Part shown: one piece after another, positions 34,027 through 45,920 of the stretch | Position numbering within the stretch: position 1 is the stretch's first letter | Layout: each line of letters opens with the position of its first letter | Assembly: GCF_015070875.1 (NCBI RefSeq) | Contig: NZ_JADDIV010000003.1 | Coordinates: forward strand, 620,001 to 684,000 | From: Ramlibacter pallidus | GTDB lineage: Bacteria; Pseudomonadota; Gammaproteobacteria; Burkholderiales; Burkholderiaceae_C | Direction of reading: 5' to 3' | DNA: 64,000 nt | Made by a program: the position numbers and the translations under genes | Notes under the pieces: model-generated | What the model was told of the DNA's origin: nothing | Databases searched by the model: none | The model's input: only the letters and a program-made list of their open reading frames with translations

Positions 34027-34919
34027 GCTCCCGCCCTCCGCCGCTGCCAGGCCTGCAGCGCGTTGATCACCAGCAGCAGCACGAAGGAGAACAGCAGCAT
34101 CACGGAGGCGACCGCGGTCGCCCCGGCGTAGTCGTACTGTTCCAGCTTGCCGATGATGATCAGCGGCGTGATCTCCGAGACCATCGGCATGTTCCCGGCG
34201 ATGAAGATCACCGAGCCGTACTCGCCGATCGCGCGGGCGAAGGCCATCGCGAAGCCGGTGAGCAGCGCGGGGCCGATCGAAGGCAGGATCACGCGGGTGA
34301 AGGTCTGGAGCCGGGTGGCGCCCAGGCACATGGCGGCCTCTTCCAGTTCCTTTTCCGACTCCTCCAGCACCGGCTGCACCGTGCGCACCACGAAAGGCAG
34401 CCCGATGAAGATCAGCGCGATCACCACGCCGTTCGGGTTGAACGCGAGCTGGATGCCGAGCGGCTCCAGGTACTGGCCGATCCAGCCGTTGCCCGCCAGC
34501 AGCGCGGTCAGCGAGATGCCGGCCACCGCGGTCGGCAGGGCGAACGGCAGGTCCACCAGCGCGTCGACGATGCGCTTGCCCGGGAACTCGTAGCGCACCA
34601 GCACCCAGGCGAGCAGCAGGCCGAAGAACACGTTGACCAGCGCGGCAAGAAACGAGGCACCGAAGGTCAGGCGATAGGAGGCCAGCACGCGCGGCGAGGT
34701 CACGGCTTGCCAGAACTGGTCGAAGCTGAGCGAGAAGGTCTTGAAGACCAGCGCCGACAGCGGGATCAGCACGATCAGGGACAGGTACAGCAGGGTGTAG
34801 CCCAGGGTCAGGTTGAACCCGGGCAGCACCTTGCGGTTGCCGACGCGCGAGCCCGCGCGGGGGGATGGGGAAGGCGCCGCCGCCGTTCCCGGCAGCGGCG
34901 CCGCGAGGGCGCCGGTCAT
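34023..34919 (-). CDS. cysT: Sulfate ABC transporter permease CysT
   Basis: 298 residues with an Ala/Pro-rich N-terminal extension (about 1-30), six membrane helices and the EAA loop ([20 protein letters not shown]). Partner of CysW. It starts 9 nt after the binding-protein stop and overlaps cysW by 4 nt. Confidence 0.96.
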   Translation of the reverse strand: MTGALAAPLPGTAAAPSPSPRAGSRVGNRKVLPGFNLTLGYTLLYLSLIVLIPLSALVFKTFSLSFDQFWQAVTSPRVLASYRLTFGASFLAALVNVFFGLLLAWVLVRYEFPGKRIVDALVDLPFALPTAVAGISLTALLAGNGWIGQYLEPLGIQLAFNPNGVVIALIFIGLPFVVRTVQPVLEESEKELEEAAMCLGATRLQTFTRVILPSIGPALLTGFAMAFARAIGEYGSVIFIAGNMPMVSEITPLIIIGKLEQYDYAGATAVASVMLLFSFVLLLVINALQAWQRRRAGA

Positions 34920-34928
34920 GTCAGTGCG

Positions 34929-35921
34929 TCACTTGACGGTGTAGATCTTGTCGAACTGGCCACCGTCGTTGAAGTGCACCTTCTGCGCCTGCGACAGCGA
35001 GCCGAAGTACTTGTCGACCGGGAAGAGCTTGATCGGCTTGAAGGTCGCGGCGTACTTCTTCAGCACCGCTTCGTTGCGCGGGCGGATGTTGTGCTTCGCG
35101 GCGATCTCCTGGCCTTCCGGCGTGTAGAGGAAGTCGAGGTAGGCCTTGGCCAGTTCGGCCGTGCCCTTCTTGCCGACCGTGCGCTCGACGATCGCGACCG
35201 GGTTCTCCGCGACGATGCTGGTCGAGGGATAGACCACGTCCACCTTGCCGTCGCCGAATTCGCGGTTCACCGACTCCACCTCGGATTCGAAGGTGATCAG
35301 GACGTCCCCGATGTTCCGCTGCAGGAAGGCGGTGGTCGCGTCGCGGCCGCCGCGCGCCAGCACCGGCACGTTCTGGTACAGCCTGGCGACGAACTCGGCC
35401 GCCTGCGCATCGGTTCCGCCGGTCTCGCGCACGTAGCCCCAGGCCGCCAGGTAGGCATAGCGGCCGTTGCCGCCCGTCTTCGGATTGACCACGACCACCT
35501 TGACGCCGGGCTTCACCAGGTCGTTCCAGTCCTTGATGCCCTTGGGGTTGCCGTTGCGGGTCAGGAACAGCATCGTCGACGTCGTCGGCGCGGCGTTGTT
35601 CGGGAAGCGCTTCTGCCAGTCCTTGGCCACCACGCCCTTCTCCGCGAGGAACTCCACGTCGGTCGTGGTGTTCATGGTGACGACGTCGGCTTCGAGCCCG
35701 TCGGCCACCGCGCGCGCCTGCGCGCTGGAGCCGCCGTGCGCCTGTTCCACCTTGGCGTCCTTCCCGCTGGACTTCTTGTACCAGGGCACGAAAGCGGCGT
35801 TGATGTCCTTGTAGAACTCACGGGCGACGTCGTAGGAGACGTTCAGCAGCGTCTGCTGCGCGGAAACCAGGCCGCTGGCGGCAAGGGCGATGGAAGCGAG
35901 GAGGACTTTGAGGGGTTTCAT
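34929..35921 (-). CDS. sbp: Periplasmic sulfate-binding protein
   Basis: 330 residues. Signal peptide MKPLKVLLASIALAASGLVS with cleavage near SAQQ, then a type II binding fold with TLLNVSYDVAREFYKD and QAHGGSSAQARAV, the sulfate-ligand region of Sbp/CysP. It delivers sulfate to CysTWA. First gene of the operon; CysB, encoded 15 kb away, is the expected activator. ATG at 35921 begins the signal peptide. Confidence 0.96.
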   Translation of the reverse strand: MKPLKVLLASIALAASGLVSAQQTLLNVSYDVAREFYKDINAAFVPWYKKSSGKDAKVEQAHGGSSAQARAVADGLEADVVTMNTTTDVEFLAEKGVVAKDWQKRFPNNAAPTTSTMLFLTRNGNPKGIKDWNDLVKPGVKVVVVNPKTGGNGRYAYLAAWGYVRETGGTDAQAAEFVARLYQNVPVLARGGRDATTAFLQRNIGDVLITFESEVESVNREFGDGKVDVVYPSTSIVAENPVAIVERTVGKKGTAELAKAYLDFLYTPEGQEIAAKHNIRPRNEAVLKKYAATFKPIKLFPVDKYFGSLSQAQKVHFNDGGQFDKIYTVK

Positions 35922-35945
35922 GGTCTGCGGGCAAAGGGAGAGCGC

Positions 35946-35963
35946 GGCCCCGGATGCGGGGCC
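35946..35963 (-). terminator. Hairpin between peroxiredoxin gene and sbp
   Basis: GGCCCCG-GATG-CGGGGCC, 7-bp arms, 24 nt beyond the peroxiredoxin stop on the minus strand. No T-tract, so possibly a weak terminator or part of the sbp leader. Confidence 0.4.
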
Positions 35964-35986
35964 GTGCCGGCACGGACGCCGGAGGG

Positions 35987-36625
35987 TTACTTGTTCGGCT
36001 GCGGCGTCAGGCGCAGGTAGGGCTTGACCGCGCGGAACCCTTGCGGGAAGCGCTCGGCGAGCTCCTTGGGGTCGGTGATGCTGGGCACGATCACCACGTC
36101 GTCGCCCTGCTTCCAGTTGGCCGGCGTGGCCACCTTGTGGCTGTCCGTCAGCTGCAGCGAGTCGATCACGCGCAGGATCTCGTCGAAGTTGCGGCCGGTG
36201 GACGCGGGATAGGTCAGCGTCGCGCGGATCACCTTCTTCGGGTCGATGATGAACACGCTGCGCACGGTGGCGTTCACCAGCGAGTTCGGGTGGATCATGT
36301 CGTACAGCGTGGCGACCTTCTTGTCCGCGTCCGCGAGGATCGGGAAGTCCACTTCGCAGTTCTGGGTCTCGTTGATGTCCTTGACCCAGGTCCGGTGCGA
36401 GTCGACCGGGTCGACGCTGACGGCGATCGGCTTCACGCCGCGGCGGGCGAACTCGCCGCCCAGCGCGGCGGTCTTGCCCAGTTCGGTGGTGCACACCGGG
36501 GTGAAGTCGGCGGGGTGCGAGAACAGCACGACCCAGGAAGCGCCCGCCCATTCATGGAAGCGGATCGTCCCCTCGGTGGATTCCTGGACGAAATCGGGAG
36601 CGGTGTCTCCGAGGCGCAGGGTCAT
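35987..36625 (-). CDS. 1-Cys peroxiredoxin (Prx6 type)
   Basis: 212 residues. Peroxidatic cysteine C45 in DFTPVCTTE, followed by the Prx6-type sequence SVDPVDSHRTWVKDI and the long C-terminal domain (DDVVIVPSI, PYLRLTPQP). Reduces hydrogen and organic peroxides in the cytoplasm. ATG at 36625 has AGGAG at 8 nt; an upstream in-frame start lacks a ribosome site. An operator-like palindrome covers its probable -10 box, so it is likely regulated, and the sulfate operon lies just downstream on the same strand. Confidence 0.95.
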   Translation of the reverse strand: MTLRLGDTAPDFVQESTEGTIRFHEWAGASWVVLFSHPADFTPVCTTELGKTAALGGEFARRGVKPIAVSVDPVDSHRTWVKDINETQNCEVDFPILADADKKVATLYDMIHPNSLVNATVRSVFIIDPKKVIRATLTYPASTGRNFDEILRVIDSLQLTDSHKVATPANWKQGDDVVIVPSITDPKELAERFPQGFRAVKPYLRLTPQPNK

Positions 36626-36679
36626 CGTGATTCTCCTTTCTGGCTTGAAAAGGATTGTGGGGACGGCTCCTTCATCCAC

Positions 36680-36696
36680 CAACGAATATATCGTTG
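36680..36696 (-). promoter_or_regulatory. Operator-like palindrome over the peroxiredoxin promoter
   Basis: CAACGA-ATATA-TCGTTG, perfect 6-bp arms with a 5-nt A+T centre, in a short A+T-rich stretch. Read on the minus strand it contains TATATT, a good -10 box about 55 nt upstream of the peroxiredoxin ATG, so a bound protein would block or modulate the promoter. Confidence 0.5.
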
Positions 36697-36728
36697 TTAA
36701 TTAATGGGTCATCCGGAATAAGGCGGCC

Positions 36729-37484
36729 TCAAAGCAGCGGCCGGAGTTCGCGCGCAGACTCCAGCAGCAGAGGCAGCAGGTCCTTCCGCATCGCCTGCGG
36801 TTCCAGCCTCTGGCGCGGCGCGACGGCGTTCAGCGCGGCGACCGTCCGCCCTTCCATGTTCCGCAGCGGCACGGCCAGCGCATGCACGCCCAGCTCGTGC
36901 TCCTCGCTCGCCACGCACCAGTCCTGCTGGCGCACCTGGTCGACGAGCGCCTTCAGGGCGCGTGGCTCGACCACCGTATGCGCCGTCAGCCTCGGCAGTT
37001 CCCGGCCCTTCAACCACGCCGCGAAGTCCCCGCGGTTCTTGGCGGCCAGCAACACGCGTCCTGTCGAGGTCGCGTGCGCGGGCAGGCGGGCGCCCAGGTG
37101 CAGCCCGTAGGCCAGCAGCCGGGCGGTGCCGCTGCGGGCGACGATCACCACCTGGTCGCCGTCGAGCACCACGACCGAGAACGATTCGCCGGTGAGACCC
37201 GCCAGCCGGTCCAGCGTGGGCTGCACGGCACGCGGCATGCGCGCGGAGGCGAGATAGCTTCCTGAAAACCGCAGCACCTTGGGGGAAAGCCAGAAGTAGC
37301 TGCCGTCCGTTTCAAGGTATCCCAGGTGGGCCAGCGTCAGCAGGTGCCGGCGCGCCGCCGCCCGCGTCAGGCCGGCGCGCTCCGCCGCGAGCGTGGCGTT
37401 CAGGCGCTGGCGTTGCGTGTCGAAGCTCTCCAGCACCGCCAGCCCCTTGGCGATGCCCGCGACGTAGTCGGCCTTGGCGATCAT
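36729..37484 (-). CDS. pobR: IclR-family regulator, probable PobR
   Basis: 251 residues. N-terminal winged HTH (about 10-75; AGLTRAAARRHLLTLAHLGY) and C-terminal IclR effector domain with ARLPAHATSTGRVLLA. Divergent from pobA, the arrangement of PobR/PcaU-type activators that respond to 4-hydroxybenzoate or protocatechuate. ATG at 37484 follows AAGGA. The gap to pobA has two palindromic sites 20 bp apart; the nearer one ends 10 nt from this start, so autoregulation is likely. Confidence 0.9.
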   Translation of the reverse strand: MIAKADYVAGIAKGLAVLESFDTQRQRLNATLAAERAGLTRAAARRHLLTLAHLGYLETDGSYFWLSPKVLRFSGSYLASARMPRAVQPTLDRLAGLTGESFSVVVLDGDQVVIVARSGTARLLAYGLHLGARLPAHATSTGRVLLAAKNRGDFAAWLKGRELPRLTAHTVVEPRALKALVDQVRQQDWCVASEEHELGVHALAVPLRNMEGRTVAALNAVAPRQRLEPQAMRKDLLPLLLESARELRPLL

Positions 37485-37493
37485 CCGGATTCC

Positions 37494-38778
<1,285 letters not shown>

Positions 38779-38792
38779 GCGCGCAAAAAAAT

Positions 38793-38810
38793 GGCGGCCC
38801 GGAGGCCGCC
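38793..38810 (-). terminator. Rho-independent terminator of the Bug-type gene
   Basis: GGCGGCC / GGCCGCC arms (7 bp) with a CGGA loop; on the minus strand it is followed by a run of T (A-run at 38784-38791 on plus). It lies between the convergent pobA and Bug-type genes and may stop both. Confidence 0.75.
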
Positions 38811-38829
38811 TTGCGCGGGCGCTGCGCGT

Positions 38830-39804
38830 TCAGTCCGCGAACTTGCCACCGGCCCGGATGACCGGGCCCCACTTGTCGATCTCCGCCTTCAGGTGCGCCT
38901 GCAGCGCCTCCGGCGTGTTGGTGCGGTCGTCGACGATTTCCGCGCCGAGGTCGTCCATGCGCTTGACGACGTCCGGGTCCTTCAGCGCCGTGCGCACGGC
39001 CTGGTTCATCCGGTCGACGATCGCCTTCGGCGTGCCCTTGGGCGCGTAGACGCCGTGCCAGACGACGACCTCGAAGTCCTTCAGGCCCTGCTCGTGCAGC
39101 GTCGGCGCCTGCGGCAGCACCTTCACGCGGCTCTTCGTGGTCACGCCATACAGCTTGACGGTGCCGCCCTTGATCTGGGGCACGGTCTGCGTGGTCTGGT
39201 CGCACATCACGTCGACCTGGCCGCCCAGCAGCGCGTTCATCGCCGGGCCCGTCCCCTGGAACGGCACCTCCGTCAGCTGCACGCCGATGGCGCGCTGGAA
39301 CATCATGCCGCACAGCTGCGAGACGGCGCCGAGGCCGGCCGTGGCCAGGTTGATCTTCTCCTTGTTGGCCTTGATGTAGGCGACCAGTTCGTTGAAGTTG
39401 CTGGCCGGGAAGTCCTTGCGCGCCAGCAGCGTCATGGGGACTTCCACCGCCTGCGACACGAACTCGAAGTCCTTCAGCGCGTCGTACTGCAGCTTGCGGT
39501 ACAGCGCGGTCGACGTCGCCATGCCGTTGTGGTGGATGAAGAAGGTGTAGCCGTCGTTCGGCGCCTTCGCCACGTACGCCGCGGCGACGTTGCCCCCGGC
39601 GCCCAGCTTGTTCTCCACCACCACCGTCTGGTTCAGGCTCTTGGTCATGGACGCGGCGAGCGTTCGCGCCACCACGTCGGTGGGGCCCCCGGCGGCGAAC
39701 GGCACGACCAGGGTGACGGGCTTGGCCGGCCAGGCGCCCTGGGCCTGGGCGAATGCTGCCGTGGCGAGGGCCAGCAACGCGATCGTGGTGCGCTTGAACT
39801 GCAT
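38830..39804 (-). CDS. Bug-family (TctC-type) periplasmic solute-binding protein
   Basis: 324 residues. Signal peptide MQFKRTTIALLALATAAFAQ, then the Bug signature WPAKPVTLVVPFAAGGPTDV and LGAGGNVAAAYVAKAPNDGY. Bug proteins bind carboxylates, amides or aromatic acids and are highly expanded in Burkholderiales, mostly without cognate TctAB permease genes nearby, as here. Location beside pobA hints at an aromatic-acid ligand, but that is inference. ATG at 39804 is chosen as start of the signal peptide; the open frame continues 8 codons upstream. Confidence 0.93.
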   Translation of the reverse strand: MQFKRTTIALLALATAAFAQAQGAWPAKPVTLVVPFAAGGPTDVVARTLAASMTKSLNQTVVVENKLGAGGNVAAAYVAKAPNDGYTFFIHHNGMATSTALYRKLQYDALKDFEFVSQAVEVPMTLLARKDFPASNFNELVAYIKANKEKINLATAGLGAVSQLCGMMFQRAIGVQLTEVPFQGTGPAMNALLGGQVDVMCDQTTQTVPQIKGGTVKLYGVTTKSRVKVLPQAPTLHEQGLKDFEVVVWHGVYAPKGTPKAIVDRMNQAVRTALKDPDVVKRMDDLGAEIVDDRTNTPEALQAHLKAEIDKWGPVIRAGGKFAD

Positions 39805-39913
39805 CGTTTGTCTCCTGTGGATGGGCATGCCGGCAGGTAGCCGGTCGCGCGGCCAGCGTAGCCCGGCCGCTCGCGCGGCCGCATCGGGGTGTACCCCAGC
39901 GCGGCCGCTCTGC

Positions 39914-39919
39914 TAGCCT
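39914..39919 (+). promoter_or_regulatory. -10-like box TAGCCT, candidate near-leaderless promoter
   Basis: TAGCCT ends 8 nt before the ATG at 39928, with no ribosome site in between. Confidence 0.4.
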
Positions 39920-39927
39920 TGCGGCCC

Positions 39928-40800
39928 ATGACCCACGCCTCGCCGCCCCTGCAAGGACTGCGCATCCTCAGCCTCGCGCTCAACCTGCCCGGGCCCGCGG
40001 CGCTGATGCGCTGCCGGCGCATGGGCGCGCAGTGCGTGAAGGTGGAGCCGCCCTCCGGCGACCCGATGGGGCACTACAACCGCGAGGCCTATGCGCAGCT
40101 GCACGAAGGCGTGGAGGTGCGGCGGGCGGACCTCAAGTCGGCCGAAGGACAGGCGGCGGTCCACGCCGCGCTGGGCGAGACTGACGTTCTCCTGACGTCG
40201 TTCCGTCCTTCGGCGCTGCGCAAGCTCGGGCTCGGCTGGGAAGCGCTGCACGTGCGCTACCCGGCATTGAGCCAGGTGGCGATCGTGGGCGCGGCCGGCG
40301 GGCGTGCGGAGGAGCCGGGGCACGACCTGACCTATCTCGCGGAGAACGGACTGGTGACGGGGCTGGAGCTGCCGTCCACCCTGTATGCCGACATGGGCGG
40401 GTCGCTGATGGCGGCCGAAGCCGTCCTGCAGGCCGCGTTGCGCAAGCTGCGGCCCGCATCCGGCGGCGCGTACTTCGAGGTCGCCCTCTCCGATGCGGCG
40501 GGCTACCTCGCCCTCCCGCGGGCATGGGGCCTCACCCAGCCGAGCGGATCCGTCGGCGGCGCGCACGCGGCGTACCGCGTCTATCCGTGCCGGGACGGCC
40601 GCGTCGCGGTGGCCGCGCTGGAGCCGCACTTCGCCGCGGCGCTGCGCGAGGCCGCGGGCGTGCAAGGCAGCGACCCGGCCGTGATGTTCGATCCGGCCGC
40701 GCGCCAGGCGATCGCCGCGTTCTTCGCGACCCGCACCCGTGCCGAACTCGACGCGCTGGCCGTGCAGCGCGACCTGCCGCTGCACACGCTGCCGGCCTAG
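39928..40800 (+). CDS. Family III CoA-transferase (CaiB/BaiF, racemase-like), short
   Basis: 290 residues. N-terminal GLRILSLALNLPGPAALM and VKVEPPSGDPMGHYN match the CoA-binding Rossmann part; GHDLTYLAENGLVTG and YADMGGSLMAAEAVL match the alpha-methylacyl-CoA racemase branch with its catalytic aspartate. Typical relatives are about 360-400 residues, so this is 70 or more residues short, with loss mainly after the catalytic region. Substrate unknown. The start ATG at 39928 is chosen over an upstream start because it begins the family N-terminus. Its stop overlaps the convergent acyltransferase stop by 4 nt. Confidence 0.82.
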   Translation: MTHASPPLQGLRILSLALNLPGPAALMRCRRMGAQCVKVEPPSGDPMGHYNREAYAQLHEGVEVRRADLKSAEGQAAVHAALGETDVLLTSFRPSALRKLGLGWEALHVRYPALSQVAIVGAAGGRAEEPGHDLTYLAENGLVTGLELPSTLYADMGGSLMAAEAVLQAALRKLRPASGGAYFEVALSDAAGYLALPRAWGLTQPSGSVGGAHAAYRVYPCRDGRVAVAALEPHFAAALREAAGVQGSDPAVMFDPAARQAIAAFFATRTRAELDALAVQRDLPLHTLPA

Positions 40801-41681
40801 GCGCTCTGGAGCAGCGACGCGAGCTCCCGGTCCTTGTCTTCCCACAAGGCGGTGAGCCAGCGCTGGAAGTCGCGCCGGAAGGCGGGGTCGGCCGCATAGT
40901 CCCGGCTGGCGAAGCCCTCGGGGATGGGGACCTCGCGCAGGCGCAACACGATGCGCGGCACGCGTCCGCAGAGGAAGTCCCAGAACGTCGGCACGCCGGC
41001 GGGGTAGACGATGGTCGCGTCGACCATGGACTGGAAGCGTTCGCCCATGGCGTTCAGCGTGAGCGCCATCGCGCCCGCGCGCGGCTTCAGCAGGTGCCGG
41101 TAAGGCGAGCCTTGCCGCCGGTGCTTGTCCGAGGTGAAGCGCGTGCCTTCCGCGAAGTTCATGACGCTGGTCGGCGCGCGCGCGAAGCGGCGGCAGGCGC
41201 GCAGCGTCGCCTCCTGGTCCTGGTGCCGCAGTTCCGGCCGGCGCCGCAGCGCTTCCTTGCCGTGCCGCTTCATGAACGGGAAGCCCAGCGCCCACCAGGC
41301 CAGGCCGATCACGGGCACGTAGATCAGCTGCTGCTTCAGGAAGAACTTGAGCAGCGGAATGCGGCCGCGCAGCGCGTGCTGCAGGACGAAGACGTCCACC
41401 CACGACTGGTGGTTGCAGTTCACGAGGTACCAGCCCTGCGGCCGCAGGCCTTCCAGGCCCTGCACGTCCCATCGCGTGGGCAGCAGGAGGCGCATCCACC
41501 CGCTGTTGCAGGCCACCCAGCCGTTGGCGAAGGCATGGAGCACCGCGTCCACCCTGCGCTGCACGGAGGGGACGGGCAGCAGCAGCTTGAGCAAGGCGCC
41601 GGCGAACACGGGAAGGCACCAGAACACGGTGTTCAGCACCAGCAGGAGGAGCGCCGCGGCGCCACGCAGGAGGGAGAGCAT
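40797..41681 (-). CDS. Acyltransferase, PlsC/YihG type
   Basis: 294 residues. One N-terminal hydrophobic segment (MLSLLRGAAALLLLVLNTVF), the HX4D motif in NCNHQSWVD, and the acceptor-site block NFAEGTRFTSDKH. This fits 1-acylglycerol-3-phosphate acyltransferase-like enzymes of the YihG branch, which acylate lysophospholipids at the inner membrane. The stop overlaps that of the convergent CoA-transferase. A perfect hairpin lies 27 nt upstream of the start. Confidence 0.9.
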   Translation of the reverse strand: MLSLLRGAAALLLLVLNTVFWCLPVFAGALLKLLLPVPSVQRRVDAVLHAFANGWVACNSGWMRLLLPTRWDVQGLEGLRPQGWYLVNCNHQSWVDVFVLQHALRGRIPLLKFFLKQQLIYVPVIGLAWWALGFPFMKRHGKEALRRRPELRHQDQEATLRACRRFARAPTSVMNFAEGTRFTSDKHRRQGSPYRHLLKPRAGAMALTLNAMGERFQSMVDATIVYPAGVPTFWDFLCGRVPRIVLRLREVPIPEGFASRDYAADPAFRRDFQRWLTALWEDKDRELASLLQSA

Positions 41682-41707
41682 GCCCAGGTTCCGACCGAAA
41701 GCCGCAT

Positions 41708-41727
41708 GTTCGCCGCTGGCGGCGAAC
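41708..41727. other. Perfect hairpin between YgiQ and acyltransferase genes
   Basis: GTTCGCCGC-TG-GCGGCGAAC, perfect 9-bp arms and 2-nt centre. It lies 46 nt after the ygiQ-like stop and 27 nt before the acyltransferase start on the minus strand. No T-tract, so it may be a terminator without U-run, a leader hairpin or a protein site. Confidence 0.4.
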
Positions 41728-41773
41728 CGGGCCTTGCGTCACGTCAAGGAATGCGGCGCCCTCGCCGCCGCGC

Positions 41774-44011
<2,238 letters not shown>

Positions 44012-44069
44012 GCGTCTTTCGGGGGACCGGGGATTGTAGGCGCCGCCCCCGTTCCGGCCCGCGGCATGG

Positions 44070-44273
44070 TTATTGCCGTGGCTCGGCCGCCGGCGTGTCG
44101 AGGCAGCGGTCGCGGGCACGCTGGACGAGGGCGAGCACCTCCCCGGCATGCTCCTGCCGGGCCATCAGCGCCAGCGCCAGCATGGCCAGCAGCAGCTCGC
44201 TCCGCTCCGGCCCGACCTCGCCGAGCGCATGGCACAAGGCGGTGTAGCTGCGGTCCAGGTCGGCGTCGTTCAT
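44070..44273 (-). CDS. Hypothetical protein, 67 aa, coupled to the flavin monooxygenase
   Basis: Starts [20 protein letters not shown]; a short helical protein with no signal or membrane segment and a cysteine near the C-terminus. The ATG overlaps the stop of the upstream monooxygenase by ATGA, which supports real translation. No family recognised; it may be an accessory or stabilising partner of the enzyme. Confidence 0.65.
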   Translation of the reverse strand: MNDADLDRSYTALCHALGEVGPERSELLLAMLALALMARQEHAGEVLALVQRARDRCLDTPAAEPRQ

Positions 44274-45859
44274 GGCGTGATCCGCTTCCCGCGGAGGCAC
44301 GCCAGCACGGGGGCCGCATCGATGCCGTGCCAGCGGCCCATGACGTAGCCATCGGGCCGCACGAGCACCATGGCCGTGGACTTGCCGCCCGGCACGCCGT
44401 AGCGCGCGCGTGCCTGCCCGTGCACGTCGGCCTCCGGCGCGATGTCCAGCACCGCGATGCCGTGCCTCGCCAGGTCGGCGACCGCATGGGGCAACGGCCC
44501 ATCCCCGAACACCAGGCAGGTGAAGTCGGTGCCGAAGCACTGGCTCAGGTGGAAGCTGCCCTTGGGCCCCTGCAGCAGGGCTTCGGGTGCCGGTTGTCCC
44601 GGGGCGGCCTGGGCGCTGGTCCAGGGGCCCTGCTCCGCGACGTTCAGCACGGAGTCCGCATACGCCACCGGCGCCGACTGGCGCGGGTTGATCAAGGAGC
44701 GCACGGCCGGCTCGTCGAGCGCGAGCCGCAGCGTCGCCTCGCGCAGGAGGCGGAAGCCGAAGTCCGGCGGCGCCATGAATTCGGTGCTCTTGGCGCCGTA
44801 GGCGATGTTCTCGCGCGCGGCCTGCACGCGTTCCTGCGAGTAGGTGTCCAGCAACGCAGGCTCCGCGCCGCCGTCCAGCACGAGCGCCAGCTTCCAGGCC
44901 AGGTTGGCCGCGTCGTCCAGGCCGGAGTTGAGGCCGCGGACGCCGAAGATCGGCACCAGGTGCGCCGCGTCCCCGGCGAACAGCACCCGGCCGGCGCGGT
45001 AGTCCGGCAAGGTGAGGCACTTGGCGTTGTACATGGAGGACCAGAGCAGGCGCCAGGGCGCCGTCTCGCCGATCATCTCCAGGTGGCTCTGCACGCGGGG
45101 CAGGATGTTCTCCGGCTTCAGGGCCTCGTCCGGGTCCTCATCGTCCCGCAGCTGGTAGTCGATGCGCCAGACGTCGTCGGGCTGCCGGTGCATGAGCAGC
45201 GTGGAGCCCGGGTTCGAGGGCGGATCGAACCACGCCAGGCGTTCGACGGGCCTGCGCGTGGGCTGCACGATGTCGACGATGACGTAGCGCCCCTCGTACT
45301 GGGTGCCTTCGAATTGCAGCCCGAGCTGATCACGCACCGTGCTGCGCCCGCCGTCGCAGGCCACCAGGTAGTCCGCCCGCACCTCGCGCCGCCCGGCCGC
45401 GCCGTCGATGTCGACCCGCACCTCGCCCGCGTCCTGCCGCAGCCCCGTGACGCGGCTGGACCAGGCCACGGTGCAGAGCCCAGGCACACGCTGCAAGGCG
45501 GCGTGCACGAAGGCTTCGACGTGGTACTGCTGGATGTTGACCATGGGGGCGAAGCGCTGCGTCGGCTCGTGCGGCATCTCGAAGTGCAGCACCTCCCGGT
45601 CGCGCCAGTGGCTGCGGCCGCCGGTCCAGGGCAGCGCCTTGGCGGCCAGTGCCGGGCCGGCGCCCGCCGTCCAGAGGATTTCCTGCGAACGGCGCGAGAT
45701 GCAGATCGCGCGGCTGCCGGTGCAGTAGCCCTCGTCCGCCTCGACGACCAGGCTCGCCACGCCATGCCGCGCCAGCAGCGCGGCGAGGGTGAGGCCGACG
45801 GGCCCGCCGCCGGCGATGAGAACCGGAACGGTCTCCGGCAGCGCTTGCGTGGCGGGCAC
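44270..45859 (-). CDS. FAD-dependent aromatic monooxygenase (PheA/TfdB/MhpA-like)
   Basis: 529 residues. GxGxxG-type VLIAGGGPVGLTLAALL, the DG motif in VACDGGRSTVRDQ, and the GD motif in VLFAGDAAHLVPIFGVRGLN, followed by a thioredoxin-like C-terminal domain. This is the class A flavoprotein hydroxylase pattern for phenols and aromatic acids; substrate is unknown. Start is GTG at 45859 with AGGAGG 4-5 nt upstream; the longer frame upstream runs through the next gene. Overlaps the 67-aa gene by 4 nt. Not next to pobA, so a common pathway is possible but not shown. Confidence 0.92.
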   Translation of the reverse strand: MPATQALPETVPVLIAGGGPVGLTLAALLARHGVASLVVEADEGYCTGSRAICISRRSQEILWTAGAGPALAAKALPWTGGRSHWRDREVLHFEMPHEPTQRFAPMVNIQQYHVEAFVHAALQRVPGLCTVAWSSRVTGLRQDAGEVRVDIDGAAGRREVRADYLVACDGGRSTVRDQLGLQFEGTQYEGRYVIVDIVQPTRRPVERLAWFDPPSNPGSTLLMHRQPDDVWRIDYQLRDDEDPDEALKPENILPRVQSHLEMIGETAPWRLLWSSMYNAKCLTLPDYRAGRVLFAGDAAHLVPIFGVRGLNSGLDDAANLAWKLALVLDGGAEPALLDTYSQERVQAARENIAYGAKSTEFMAPPDFGFRLLREATLRLALDEPAVRSLINPRQSAPVAYADSVLNVAEQGPWTSAQAAPGQPAPEALLQGPKGSFHLSQCFGTDFTCLVFGDGPLPHAVADLARHGIAVLDIAPEADVHGQARARYGVPGGKSTAMVLVRPDGYVMGRWHGIDAAPVLACLRGKRITP

Positions 45860-45920
45860 GCGTCCTCCTGTGGTTGCGGACGCCACTCTACCCGCTGGCC
45901 GCCGCGCTCCGGCGGTCGCG

